From: Aphrocallistes beatrix
Lineage: Eukaryota; Porifera; Hexactinellida; Sceptrulophora; Aphrocallistidae
DNA length: 64,000 nt
Direction: 5' to 3'
NCBI GenBank assembly: GCA_963281255.1
Contig: OY725488.1
Span: forward strand, 4,797,925 to 4,861,924
Part shown: positions 10,676-20,445 of the stretch, one piece after another
Layout: every line of letters begins with the position of its first letter
Position numbering within the stretch: the stretch's first letter is position 1
Made by a program: the position numbers and the translations under genes
Notes under the pieces: generated by a model
The model's database searches: none
What the model was told of the DNA's origin: nothing
What the model saw: the letters and a program-made list of their open reading frames with translations, nothing else

Positions 10676-11597
10676 TAAGGTGGTCCTGATATACCATTAA
10701 GAAGTTGTATGGCCTGTTAATTTCTGGTGTATTTTGCAGGTCGATCAAGTCAATTTGGCCCCTTGAAGCAAAACCTGAACTACGTATTGGTTTTGTGACT
10801 CTAGATTTCAGTTGCTTTTTACATTTCTGAAATTCGCACTCACTACATGATTTGATAAATTCTTTGGAAATTCCGGAATACTTCTGTTTGAGCACTACTG
10901 ACATCCGATCTCTTCCAAGGTGCATTTCTCCCTCAGTGTGGACAGCCTCAAGTATTTCGAAGTGCGATTCTTTGGATACAACTCTCAATAGATCTTGTGA
11001 GTTTAGCACTTGACTATATAGGAATTTAACAGATTGTGACTGTTTTACTACATATTTCTTCCAAATCCTGTAGTACCTTTGGTGATCAGTTCCTTTCTGG
11101 ACAGGGGGAGGCCCAGAATAAATGCGGATGATATCTGTAATCGGAGCTGAACTGAGGACAGACTGATATGATTCAATAGAATTGTTGAACTTTTCCAGAG
11201 GGGATATCATGCTGCGATTGTATTGTCTTTTGTTATAATATTATGTATTTATCTTCTCAAGAAATAAACGCCTACATGTATTGCCCATCCAATTGACATA
11301 TTTAGACAGCTCAAACTAATTCATTCAGCTGGCTATTGCGAAACCGATTTCGCTTGATACGTAATTAAATATGACTAGTTTTGATACCATTATTTTCTTC
11401 TTTATCATATGTTTCGATTACGAATTGATTGCGAAGTTTGGGAATGAGCATATAACTTATTTTAATCAATAAATACAATTTAAATCCTAAAATTATATCT
11501 TTAGCGTGATGAAAACATTATATTTTAAGGCTTTCAAAAGTTAAAAATAGCCCATGATATTCTATTTCCAGTGGAAACGCATTCTGACTGCAACATA

Positions 11598-12080
11598 TAC
11601 GTATATATTAATATCTCTGTAACGAAATTGATTGAAGAAACTGGCAGGCACACAGAAAGCTGATTTTTGGCGTAAGTCTTTTGGCTATAGATCCACTAAG
11701 TTCAGAGCTCAGACGAAAATGTCAACACATCATGGAATTATGACGTCATTTTCACCTTTCTATAATTTTAAATTTTAGTGCTATGACTACACTACCTGGC
11801 CAAAAGTATTGGAACACATTCTAATGTGTGCCACCATATGCCCTAAGTAGCATATGTGGTAGGGAAACGGGCCCACTGAAGGAAATCAACAAAAGTTTAG
11901 TGGAAGAGGTCGGAGGGACAGTTTCTATTGATATCACAATGTTTACACTTGTTTAATATTGTATTCAATGGGTTGTGCCACTTTGGCAAAAGTGGCACAC
12001 ATTAGAATGTGTTCCAATACATTTTGCCAGGTAGTGTATAACTCCGATATTTTAGGTTATAGGAGGCTGAAATTTTAACA
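11598..12080 (+). repeat. Family-H copy containing a Tc1-type MITE
   Basis: Sequence from CTCTGTAACGAAATTGATTG to AGGAGGCTGAAATTTTAAC matches the family in plus orientation and is truncated before the GC-rich end. The MITE at 11790-12036 interrupts it between GTGCTATGAC and ACTCCGATAT. Confidence 0.75.
11790..12036. mobile_element. Tc1/mariner-type MITE, 247 bp
   Basis: The ends CACTACCTGGCCAAAAGTATTG and CAATACATTTTGCCAGGTAGTG are inverted repeats flanked by TA (11788-11789, 12037-12038). A second internal inverted word, ACACATTCTAATGTGTGCC, is repeated as its complement near 11990. Confidence 0.87.
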
Positions 12081-13206
12081 CTGTTTCATAGCCTACTCAA
12101 AATAAGGCTTGGCATCAAATCTACCATGGATTAAATTCATAAAAATATATCTGCTTAGCTTATAAGCTATTTAATGTCCTCAAGACTTCCATTTCCAGGT
12201 ATTATCTACTAAATCTAACAATGTAATTGAATTCAACTTCATTAATTTCAACATCATTCAGAATAGCAATCATTTGTTTCATTTGAAACAAACTATGTTA
12301 AAATTACAATAAATAAACGTTCCTGATAACTCGCTCTTATCTCTTTCTATCCTCGTATTCTACTCTCATTCTCTTAGTCTTCGTCAATATTTTTTTCCCA
12401 CTTCTTTAGTGGGTATGACGGACTAAAAAAATGCCGAGCAATTATATGGCTTCTCAAATTTATGGCTTCAGTGGCATAGAAAATGACTGGGGTCTAGACA
12501 TCCGCGATATCGGGGACACTGTCATTCTACGGCTAATGTAGAATGACTGTCATTCTACGGCTAATGTAGAATGAATGTAGAATAGCATTCTACGGCTAAT
12601 GTGACAATAATTTCCTATAACTTGCACGAATCAACTCTGGCCTTCTTCTTTTAAATTTGAGATTAGAAAAATGTGGCTTCGATCAGTCGACAAGACGCTA
12701 AATTTTAGATGAGTGTAGCTTGAGTTAAAAGCGAAACTTTCGAATACAAAATCGACTTTACAAGTAGTCAGCTAATGCCTCTCCAACATCGATTTCTTTC
12801 AATTTCCTACTTTTCGCGCGGGCAAAGCTGTGTGGGCTTCTTTTCTTCGGAGACTTTCGTTGTGGTGAGATGCCTTCACTCTTCCCACACCGTACTAAAC
12901 ATAACTGTTTATTTCTACAGTAGAGGAAGTCTTGCCAACTAATCATCAAGAGCTGAATCGAGAATCCCGAGTTTTCAATACGATTTCAGTAGAATGATAT
13001 ATGAAACAGGATAATGAGTCCTCTAAGTATATTCAAAGTATTAGAGACATTACCACATGTTTTGCCATGATCTTCTCCCTTCTTATCAGCCTGTATACTT
13101 GTAAACAATTAAAATATACAAAATCGTAGTAATCTTCTCATAGAGAGTATATCATCAATTGCTATGACTTTATCAGGCACAATCTTCGAGGAGTAATTTC
13201 TTTCAG

Positions 13207-13776
13207 GGGTTCCAAGCTACCAGTCAACTCGCCAAAAGCACAAAGTTACTCGTACAAAATACCAAATGAAAATTTCAATAGCATTTTAGATGAGATTCTG
13301 TAAGAACTAAGATTTTCTGTTGACTTGATACTAGTTGGCATGTACGATTAGGCATGTTGTACGAGTTTACTGGCATTCGTTTCCAAGGTATGTTTGAAGG
13401 TTTCGTTCATTGTCACAGGAGCCAGGCTTTAATAAACTCTAGAACTGCACTTCTTAGTAATTTTCTGAGTGTGAACTAACAGGATCAAAGAAGATTAACC
13501 CCTCGGCCCCAGTCTCATCTCAATGTCCCACTGCCTTCTTGATTGAGTTGTCATGTCCCGTTCCAACTGTTATTCTTCATATTCTCAGAATCAGCAATTT
13601 GTCATATAAAGTCTCGTCTGACTACTGGAACAGGTTCACAGTTTACACGATGTGGGAATAGTCACTCAATATCCGGAAAGAGAACAGTGGATATCGTTAA
13701 AATAGATAGCGAAGCAGCTAATAATAAATCAAAAGATATAATTGTCAAAAGGTGTAGAAAACCGCTTTTTAGTAGG
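13207..13776 (+). CDS. Possible three-exon gene fragment, unknown function
   Basis: Three short open segments lie in order: 13207-13299, 13335-13387 and 13589-13776. Each is bounded by good splice signals: TTTCTTTCAG and GTAAGAAC; ACTTGATACTAG and GTATGT; a pyrimidine-rich tract ending TTCTCAG and GTAAGG. Reading phases agree at both joins (CT|T, G|AA). I do not recognise the protein; the last segment is basic (KSKDIIVKRCRKPLFSR). The first intron would be only 35 nt, which is a weakness. A family-H copy begins at 13794, 18 bases past the last donor. This is a candidate only. Confidence 0.3.
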
Positions 13777-13793
13777 GTAAGGCAAAATATTTA

Positions 13794-14289
13794 TCCTTAC
13801 TCTTAAAACTTCATTAATGTTTTTTTATACATCAATCTATCTGTAACGAATTGATTGAAGAAACGGCCGGGCGCAGAAAGCTGATTTTGGCATGTGGGAG
13901 TCTTTTGGCTATGGCCCCACTAAGTTCTGACCTCAGACACATCATCGAATTATGACGCTATTGTCACCTTTTTATAATTAGAAATTTGCCATTTTAGATT
14001 ATAAAAGGCTGAAATTTTAATAGAATGTGTATATTAATATATCTCACATATAATATCGCTATCATAAATAGATGATGACTCATCACTTAGTTATGACGTC
14101 ATCATTACGCATCAAAATTTTTAAAATTGACTAATTTGGTGATTTCTCGTGCGATATCGATTATAACAGTAGGACAGACGTATTTAGAGATGTTATCTCC
14201 CATATAACTAAATAATGGTGACCACAGGTGTCCAAAGGGCGCCTCCGGCGGACAAATTGTCCGCCAGTCAAGCAAGCGAAGCGGGTTTG
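13794..14289 (+). repeat. Complete family-H copy, 496 bp
   Basis: It begins TCCTTACTCTTAAAACTTC after an A and ends AAGCGAAGCGGGTTTG before a T. The internal words GTAACGAATTGATTGAAGAAAC, GACGCTATTGTCACC and GTGCGATATCGATTATAACAG match the family. Confidence 0.85.
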
Positions 14290-15545
14290 TGATTTAAATA
14301 ATCAAATATTTAACAAAAGGTTGATTGAAAATTTGTGGTGTCAAAGCCCACTATATTATCAGCTATGCAACCTAACGAATACAAGGCCAAGGCTCAGTTA
14401 ATTTATTTACCAAACCACAACAATTATCTAGTATATATTTACAACTACTATTACAAGTCTGAAAATTAAACCACGTGTTATTATTTAAATTATAGTTAAT
14501 ATAGTATATCTAATTCGATACAACATTGATATTGAGTAAGATTTTGAAATTTTGAATTTAGGATGGGGACCGTGATCAGCGGACCCAGTTCAACGCCTAT
14601 AAATCAAGAAGCCGATTCTCTTGATGATGATGCTTGATTATTAAAAATAATTAATTTTGAGTAAAGCAACTTTTTAAAAGTGTAATGATCATGTGGGTAG
14701 TCATCATCCAAAAATTTAACCGTAATGCATGTCCCCGATATCGCGGATGTATCCCAGCCATTTTCTATGCAACTGAAGCCATCAAAGTGCGAAGGCATAT
14801 AAATGCTCCGCATTCTACAGTTAATGTAAGTTGCTAGTTAATGGGATTAATCATAAGATGTGTTAAACACATTTATTGCTATGAAAATTTAAATAAAGAT
14901 ATTAAAAAGGAAAAAAATCAGACGATAAGTAGATATGGCATTGTAAGCTGTGAAGAAATTAAATATAAAACATTGGAGACACCTACGTATTATTTTTTGA
15001 AGTATTGCAATGTATGAAGGAAATTTAGGGATTTAAGAGGCTTTAGTTCATAAACACATGAGAATGGACAATTTTGATACATTTTGAACAGAAAATCATA
15101 CTTATCATTTAGAAAAACTGAGAAAACATTTAGGCACAGCGATCAGGCAAATATGATCAATTTAATGAAGAAAGAGTCCAAATAATGTGTCCGATTATAA
15201 AAATACTTCGAAACGAGATATGTTATAACTTTCCAAACAAAAAGAATTGAAAGCTCATATTTGGCAAAACAAATATATTGATATTTGATTCAGTGATATA
15301 ATTGAAATAGTGATAACTTTGGTGGTTTGAAATACCCCGTTGATGATATTCCATACAAATTTTGTGGGATATAGTGATATATTGGTCATAGTTATAATTT
15401 GCCTTAAAATTACATTCAATATATAAATCTATGTGTACGCGTGCATACTAGTCAGGTAATGTGAAGCACAGACGTTGTTGCGGATATCAATACACTGCAA
15501 CAGAGATACTCATATTAATAAGGAAATGTTAAAATTGTGATAATT
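14290..15545. other. AT-rich stretch, intron or spacer
   Basis: Apart from the right arm of the inverted duplication (about 14728-14830), I find no exon here. The OST3/OST6-family gene is transcribed leftward into this region, and its donor at 15557 opens into it. I searched the minus strand for the four membrane segments and the conserved RPPNY-like linker expected next and did not see them. Confidence 0.4.
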
Positions 15546-15557
15546 TTGAACACTTAC

Positions 15558-16133
15558 GTGAATATTCGTAATCTCAGATATCCAAATAGCTAAGGCCTCA
15601 GCGTGAAAACCTTGTCTTGAGATGTCCAACTTATCAACAGTCTTAGGCTTCCCTCCAGGAGGGTAATGAATAAACATAGGAGCAGTCTTGAGGTGGAGTG
15701 ATTCAAATATAGGACTTCCCCCTTCATCAAAGTCGACCAGTGAAAAAAATAAAAGTTTTTTATGATTGGATTCTCTATGCCCAAAAGAAAAACGATAAGA
15801 ATCAGCTACAATCTGGAATTCTCTCTTGGCCTCACTACAAATATGGCATTTTCTCTCTCCTCTAAGGGCAGTCATCATCACAATCATCGAATAATTCCGA
15901 GGCCTGGTACGAAAATAAAGATTAAAATTATCGAAATTGGTGAAATGGATTATTGTCCTTTGTGAAGTCCAGTCCCAGAGCTGTGATACTTTCGACTCTA
16001 ATTTATTTATGCTATTCTCTGGCGATGTAAATCTTGCAGAGACAATAAGATTGTCAGCATTGTACAGTGTGAAGAGTAAACATACATGCAAAATCAGAGA
16101 AGTAATCTTGGAATCGAGGTTAGAAAAAAGCAT
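15558..16133 (-). CDS. OST3/OST6-family subunit, first (luminal) exon
   Basis: This encodes the luminal thioredoxin-like part of an oligosaccharyltransferase OST3/OST6 subunit (TUSC3/MAGT1 in vertebrates), which assists N-glycosylation in the endoplasmic reticulum by holding substrate cysteines. The 192 codons include a hydrophobic signal peptide (about 10-33), the segment VSQLWDWTSQRTIIHF, RPRNYSMIVMMTAL (78-90), a redox CxxC reading CHIC (96-99), the FFSLVDFDEG strand (129-138) and a TAPMF cis-proline loop (150-154). It then ends in ISEITNIH exactly at a GTAAGTG donor. All these landmarks match the human domain in order. The four membrane helices of the family must lie in further exons, which are not seen in the window, so the gene is partial here. 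A 48-bp minisatellite lies upstream of the start. Confidence 0.9.
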
Positions 16134-16199
16134 TGATTATTCAAAAAAATCTAAATTTATGCAATAAGGATTATATTGTTAAAATGTACTGGTAGTACT

Positions 16200-16875
16200 G
16201 TTCCGTAGAATTTTCAGACGCATAGAATTTTCAGACACTGTATTATGAAACCATGGATTCAACTTTGCTGTAGAATTCTCAGACATGCTTATGCATACTA
16301 TGGATTTTTGTACTGGAGGTTCATACATTTATATTGATTAAGTTATCAGTATACTACATAGCTACCCGTAGAATTTTCAGACATTTCCATTAGATTCTAT
16401 GATACATAGCTACCCGTAGAATTTTCAGACATTTCTATTAGATCCTATTATACATGAAACCCGTAGAACTTTCAGACATTTCCATTAGATTTTATTATAC
16501 ATAGCTACCCGTAGAATTTTCAGACATTTCCATTAGATTCTATGATACATAGCTACCCGTAGAATTTTCAGACATTTCCATTAGATTCTATGATACATAG
16601 CTACCCGTAGAATTTTCAGACATTTCCATTAGATTCTATTATACTTAGTACATAGCTACCCGTAGAATTTTCAGACATTTCTATTAGATTCTATGATACA
16701 TAGCTACCCGTAGAATTTTCAGACATTTCCATTAGATTCTATGATACATAGCTACCCGTAGAATTTTCAAACACTTCCATTATATTCTATGATACATAGC
16801 TACCCGTAGAATTTTCAGACATTTCCATTAGATTCTATTATACATGCTACTCGTAGAATTTTCAGACGTTTCCAT
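16200..16875. repeat. 48-bp minisatellite upstream of the OST3/OST6-like start
   Basis: About ten head-to-tail units share the core CCGTAGAATTTTCAGACATT, followed by TCCATTAGATTCTATGATAC and ATAGCTA. The spacing is 48 bp in the best units (16503-16551). Degenerate units with the same GTAGAATTTTCAGAC core start near 16204. It lies about 70-740 bp upstream of the start codon at 16133, so it occupies the promoter or 5' flank. Confidence 0.93.
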
Positions 16876-17266
16876 TATTGAAACAAAATTTAATTTAAAC
16901 CACCACTCATTTTCAAGGAATATTTTATTAGTACCTATATATACAAGTATTAGATTCTATTCCTCAGTGTCGCGATATATGTAATTTATTGAAGTGAATA
17001 TGATGATCGATAATTGAAATACATTCAGGACTACCTGCACAAAATATTGTTTTCCTTCACATACAAACACACATTGATTATAATTAATATTAGTAGATGA
17101 AATAATATGTTACTGTAAAATAAAGTACATCGTGCATTAATTCCATGATGATACACATCACATCACATGCGATAATCGGGTTCTAATTATGGTGTTAAGG
17201 TGTAGGAGACTGTTCCGCTGTGTCATGGTGTCTTTATAGATACATTCACTAATTTTATCTTCAGGA
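16876..17266. other. AT-rich spacer
   Basis: No gene or repeat recognised. It separates the minisatellite from the hammerhead ribozyme and could be the end of the 3' UTR of the minus-strand integrase-OTU gene. Confidence 0.4.
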
Positions 17267-17319
17267 AGACCTTTCGTCTATCTAAGACTCATCAGGCTGG
17301 CTAGTTGCCAGCTAGGTCC
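17267..17319 (-). ncRNA. Hammerhead ribozyme, type III topology
   Basis: Every part of a hammerhead can be placed on the minus strand, in order. Stem III 5' strand GGACCU (17319-17314); the cleavage nucleotide A (17313); stem I GCUGGC, loop AACUA, GCCAGC (17312-17296); the invariant CUGAUGA (17295-17289); stem II GUCU, loop UAGAU, AGAC (17288-17276); the invariant GAA (17275-17273); stem III 3' strand AGGUCU (17272-17267). Stem I has 6 of 6 pairs, stem II 4 of 4, and stem III 6 with one G-U. The RNA would cut itself after A 17313. Stem III is the open stem, so this is type III. It lies on the same strand as, and 88 nt beyond, the stop codon of the integrase-OTU gene. Confidence 0.88.
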
Positions 17320-17406
17320 GCCTATATGTAAACACAAAGTCTGTATAGTATCGTTCGTTTGTAAACACTGAGTCTGTACTTAAATAGTCGTATTTTCTTG
17401 TAAAAG

Positions 17407-18000
17407 CTATTCAGAGTCGAGGATCTGAACATCATCACTGGGTATGTTCCCATAGGAAGGGGTAATGGAGTTAATCATTGAAATGACGGGTTCGTAGTGG
17501 AGGTTAAAATTTTGAATGTAGATGGATGCCTCTGGATTGGTAGTGGCTCTGAGCAGGTTCCATCTCACAACTCGAGTAAGCGAGGTTCCTTGATTGAAGC
17601 TATTGGCTACGTATATATCTGCATTAAAGATAGCAGACGCTGCCATGATCTCTACGTAACTTCCTCAAATTCCATCAAGATAACTGGGTTTTTCGGTTAA
17701 TAGGTAGTCGCACGGGGTTACTTGTTTCTGTTAAAAGTACCAAGCAAGTCTTGTTGTACCTTCGCAAGCGATGAATGAGAGATGATTTTACGTACTTGAG
17801 GATGGCTGTCTTCTTCCCCAGTCAAGACTTTTGCTAAGCGTCGGAATAAACAATTTCCATCGCCTACGATAGTCTCGGTCTCCCATGGCTGGTAGCGCGA
17901 AAGTGACCGACCTGTGAGGTTACCGGGTTGCCGAATTAGAGAGTTGAATTTCAGCCCAAATATAGCGCATTTCTCTCTTAGCCACTTTTCAGAAAGGACG
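17407..18000 (-). other. OTU cysteine-protease domain (in the last exon)
   Basis: An OTU deubiquitinase-type domain. The catalytic Asp and Cys are in VGDGNCLFRRL, followed by a HPQVRKII helix. After a frameshift near 17728 the domain continues through YLDGI, a stop TGA where family members have Trp, and then GSYVEIMAASAIFNADIYV. It ends with IYIQNFNLHYEPV, which carries the catalytic His. All catalytic residues are visible, but the frameshift and stop mean they are not in one frame. OTU enzymes cleave ubiquitin chains; in transposon proteins their role is unknown. Confidence 0.85.
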
Positions 18001-19648
18001 CTGATTTTTGGAATCACGCTAGATATTTTGGGGTTAATGAGAGTCGAATTGTCTGAGAACGATTCCCAAAGAACAGCACTCAGAAATTGGACAGCCTAAA
18101 TGATAATATATTACAATAAATCAATCAAAGGGAATGAAAACAAGTCTCGACTGACTAATTAAGTAACCACCAAAAAGACTACCAAAAAGAGTATTCGTAA
18201 GTTCAGCAGTAGATTGATATTTTATAAGAAAATATAAACATTTTATTATTAACCATATTATATTAAAATTTAAAAACGAAAACTCACAACTCCAGATAGA
18301 ACTTTCTCAGCGTATTTTGCAGCCAAGATATCTCCATATTCTGGATATAGATCTGTAGTCCAGCTCAATAAAGTTTCTCTGATCTCCTGCTTCTAAATTG
18401 GAATTATTAGTCGTAGAGTATTTAAAATCAGTGGGTCGAGTTGATAATTACTTACCATCTGATCCTCATTCGAGTCTTTAAGAAATTTAAAAATGAAGAT
18501 ATTCGGAACATAATGGTGAAATCGATTGAGTTTCTTATGCAGGTCTTCGTGCAATGGCGTCAGGAAAGTGCCCTTGCTCACATTCTCCTTTAGAATAATC
18601 TAGAAATAAGTAAAGTGTTTTACCAGTTGAAATATAATAAGTTCATGTAAATATTTTGTCTATGATTAATGAAAATAACAAGCGCTGATCTCGATAGAAG
18701 AATGCATTCCTTGTATGTACGTCAGAGTTCTTGCGAGAAGCAAGTCATGGAAAAGGATGCAAGCATAGCATGATATTATTATTACAAAACTAGTCAAATA
18801 ACCTTGAGGTTGGCTAGATGATGATGAATTGATTCACTTGTAAATCCAAATTCAATGTGTGGGGTCTAGAAAACAGAGAGATCAATACGATAGCCATGAT
18901 CACGCAATTCATTCAAATATAGAACATACGTGTGAAGACGTCGATCTTTTGACCTCATCACTATCAATTTTCGCAACTGATTTTCTTTTTCCCAGAGTAA
19001 TTTTGTCAGAATTATCCTGACGCTCGTGATATAGTTGGGTAGTGTGGATAGGTACTTTCTTATCCTTCTTCGATTTCAGTTCCTCTTTTGAAATAATGGC
19101 GTGGCTGTCAGTAATTCTGGATGCTGTAAAAGGCCCCAAAACTTGGACTGGTTTTTAGTATTCGGCATATTTTTCAATTTGGGAATGTTTGTAAATATGA
19201 TTTTATCTTCTTCCTTAATGTTACACCTATATATTCAGTATTACACTATAACAAACATCATACAGTTTTTCTTACTATTTATGAAGTAAAACAATCGAAA
19301 TTCTTGTATATTAATTTCCATTGGTTTCTTTCTTACTGTTTGAAACTATAAAGACAGAGTAAGAAAAAACCGGTTTCGATTGTACGTACTACTATATTGT
19401 TAGAGTTAACATACTAATGTGCTTACTCAATAACTGAGAAAAATAACTTGCCTCTTTTCATTAACTTTCTTATCATACTGCCTCTTCTGCTTTAGCTGCT
19501 CTGATCTTATTGAGGCGTTCGCAAGATCGCAGGTATTTTTCCAAGACTCATTCAGGAGATGAATCGATTCTAGGTGGTCATCAGGAGGAGAAAACATATC
19601 CAATTCGCACCCTTCCTCGATAGCCACATATTCGGAAATGATAAGCCT
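17407..19648 (-). pseudogene. Multi-exon gene: integrase C-terminus fused to OTU protease
   Basis: Six exons on the minus strand join in phase: 19648-19452, 19226-18930, 18865-18803, 18599-18456, 18392-18288 and 18095-17407. The donors include GTATGT, GTAAGT and GTGAGT, a GC donor (GCAAGT) at 19451, and a weak GTTATT at 18802. The acceptors are pyrimidine-rich TAG sites. The first two exons carry an integrase tail: KQKRQYDKKVNEKR, then FTASRITDSHAIISKEEL and IHTTQLYHER (GPY/F-like). The three middle exons (21, 48 and 35 codons, all phase 0) encode a segment I do not recognise. The last exon encodes an OTU domain. One frameshift in the GGGG run near 19130, another near 17728 and a TGA near 17668 break it, so this copy is probably dead. 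Domain order fits Ginger-type transposases carrying OTU. The N-terminal half is not seen here. Confidence 0.7.
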
Positions 19649-19975
19649 CTTCGTAATAATGATAAGATATACCAGCATTTAATATAAATATAATAGTTAG
19701 TAATTCGTATGGGTTAAAGTTGGTCTTTCCTAGGGGCATTTCTTTTTTCATCAAAAATTTCAAAAGGTCCTTTTTAATCATTTTTAGATCCCTAAAGGGA
19801 TTCTAAACATAATTTTCGATTTTTAGAATTTCCATGCCAATATTCCGCCACTTAGAGCCACTTGTACCACCTGGGGTCACCCAAAAAAGGACACATTTTT
19901 GAAGCGAAATGTCTCATATCTTTAACTTCTTTTAACCATGCCAGATCATCATTTTGATGCTGAATTCGTACTCAG

Positions 19976-20345
19976 CCCTAAAGTTCCAGCAATTTGATAT
20001 ATATTGGACACATTTGGAGAATCTTTTGGCTGCGGGTTCGTAGCAACGGCCAGGAATCTGAACAAATTCCTGGCCGTTGATAGGGACGGACAACCAAACA
20101 GATTTTTGATATTACGAATAACGAGATAATTATGAAAAAAATAGTGTCAAAATTACTAAAAAATAAATTCCTCGGGTGTTTTAGTGTGAATTTTACCAAT
20201 TTTCAAAATTTCAAAAATCTGTCTGTTCATTTGATTGATCACGCATTTATGAAAGGATTATAAAATTTTCTACAGGGTTGTAAGCATATTGTGTCTGATT
20301 TCTTCCTTGTAAAATGACCAATTTTTATCTCTCCATCAGAAATTT
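19976..20345. repeat. Repeat shared with 3955-4350
   Basis: It contains CAGATTTTTGATATTACGAATAA, ATAGTGTCAAAATTACTAAA, CTCGGGTGTTTTAGTGTGAA and GTAAGCATATTGTGTCTGATTTC. All recur in the same order at 3955-4350, where the hAT MITE 4107-4249 has since inserted. It precedes the Tc1-like pseudogene at 20446. Confidence 0.65.
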
Positions 20346-20445
20346 TTCTACTCTTTCGAAATATTATTTTTGAAAAATCTTAAATTATACCTATTTTCTA
20401 ACTTTGGTCTACTATATCTAAATCATTTTGACCACAAGACCTTTA

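Larger units (their letters stand above)
8690..11210 (-). pseudogene. Ginger/KRBA2-like integrase, broken by two MITEs
   Basis: An integrase-type transposase related to the Ginger and KRBA2-like families. The N-terminal piece (11210 to about 10676, 180 residues) has an HHCC zinc-binding motif (H91, H97, C122, C125) and the first catalytic aspartate in RGQIDLIDLQ (about residue 154), then YQDHLT. A MITE (9475-10675) interrupts here. The frame resumes at 9474 with KFVMLRPLRIKSAQEVV, is interrupted again by the MITE at 9076-9396, and resumes with GPPHILQSDN (second aspartate), HGKARHPQSQGSVERVN (catalytic glutamate) and NKEI. A frameshift in the A-run near 8900 leads into CWVKYVNRTQYSIN and a distant match to the end of the core. 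Without the insertions only that frameshift is evident. The two MITEs fall within codons and are removed cleanly with their duplications. Confidence 0.85.
6470..11595 (-). mobile_element. Ginger-like integrase-type DNA transposon, multiply invaded
   Basis: The two ends are inverted repeats beginning TGTTGCAGTCAGAATGCG. They continue as TTTCCACTGGAAATAG and ATCATGGG on both sides; the left TIR also contains a 37-bp palindromic insertion between two AATGCG words. Ends of the form TGTNR are, from memory, a hallmark of Ginger DNA transposons. The coding strand is minus and encodes an integrase-type transposase (8690-11210). Nested inside are MITEs at 7403-7729, 9076-9396 and 9475-10675, the last containing a family-H copy. 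Both flanks are TA-rich, so the expected 4-bp duplication cannot be called safely. The segment 6560-8640 probably held the 3' part, but I recognise no domain there. Confidence 0.75.
12440..14830. repeat. Probable old inverted duplication
   Basis: A word of about 60 bp, including GGCTTCAGTGGCATAGAAAATG and CATCCGCGATATCGGGGACA, occurs at about 12450-12517 on the plus strand and at about 14728-14795 on the minus strand. Inside these arms, a minus-strand frame at 12758-12949 (…VRCGKSEGIS…) and a plus-strand frame at 13589-13776 (…TRCGNSHSIS…) are in mirror position. They share CTACTG, ACAGTT and a TACGRTGTGGGAAKAGT word. This suggests two inverted copies of one ancestral piece. A short tandem repeat, CATTCTACGGCTAATGTAGAATGA, lies next to the left arm (12522-12600). 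Confidence 0.45.

Noticed and set aside
12758..12949. Minus-strand frame with a basic RKSPKKRSPHSF stretch as a gene
   Set aside because: Too short, no partner exon found; kept only as part of the possible inverted duplication.
16370..16870. Regularly spaced repeats resembling a CRISPR array
   Set aside because: The whole 48-bp unit repeats, including the would-be spacers; the genome is eukaryotic; no cas genes. It is a minisatellite.
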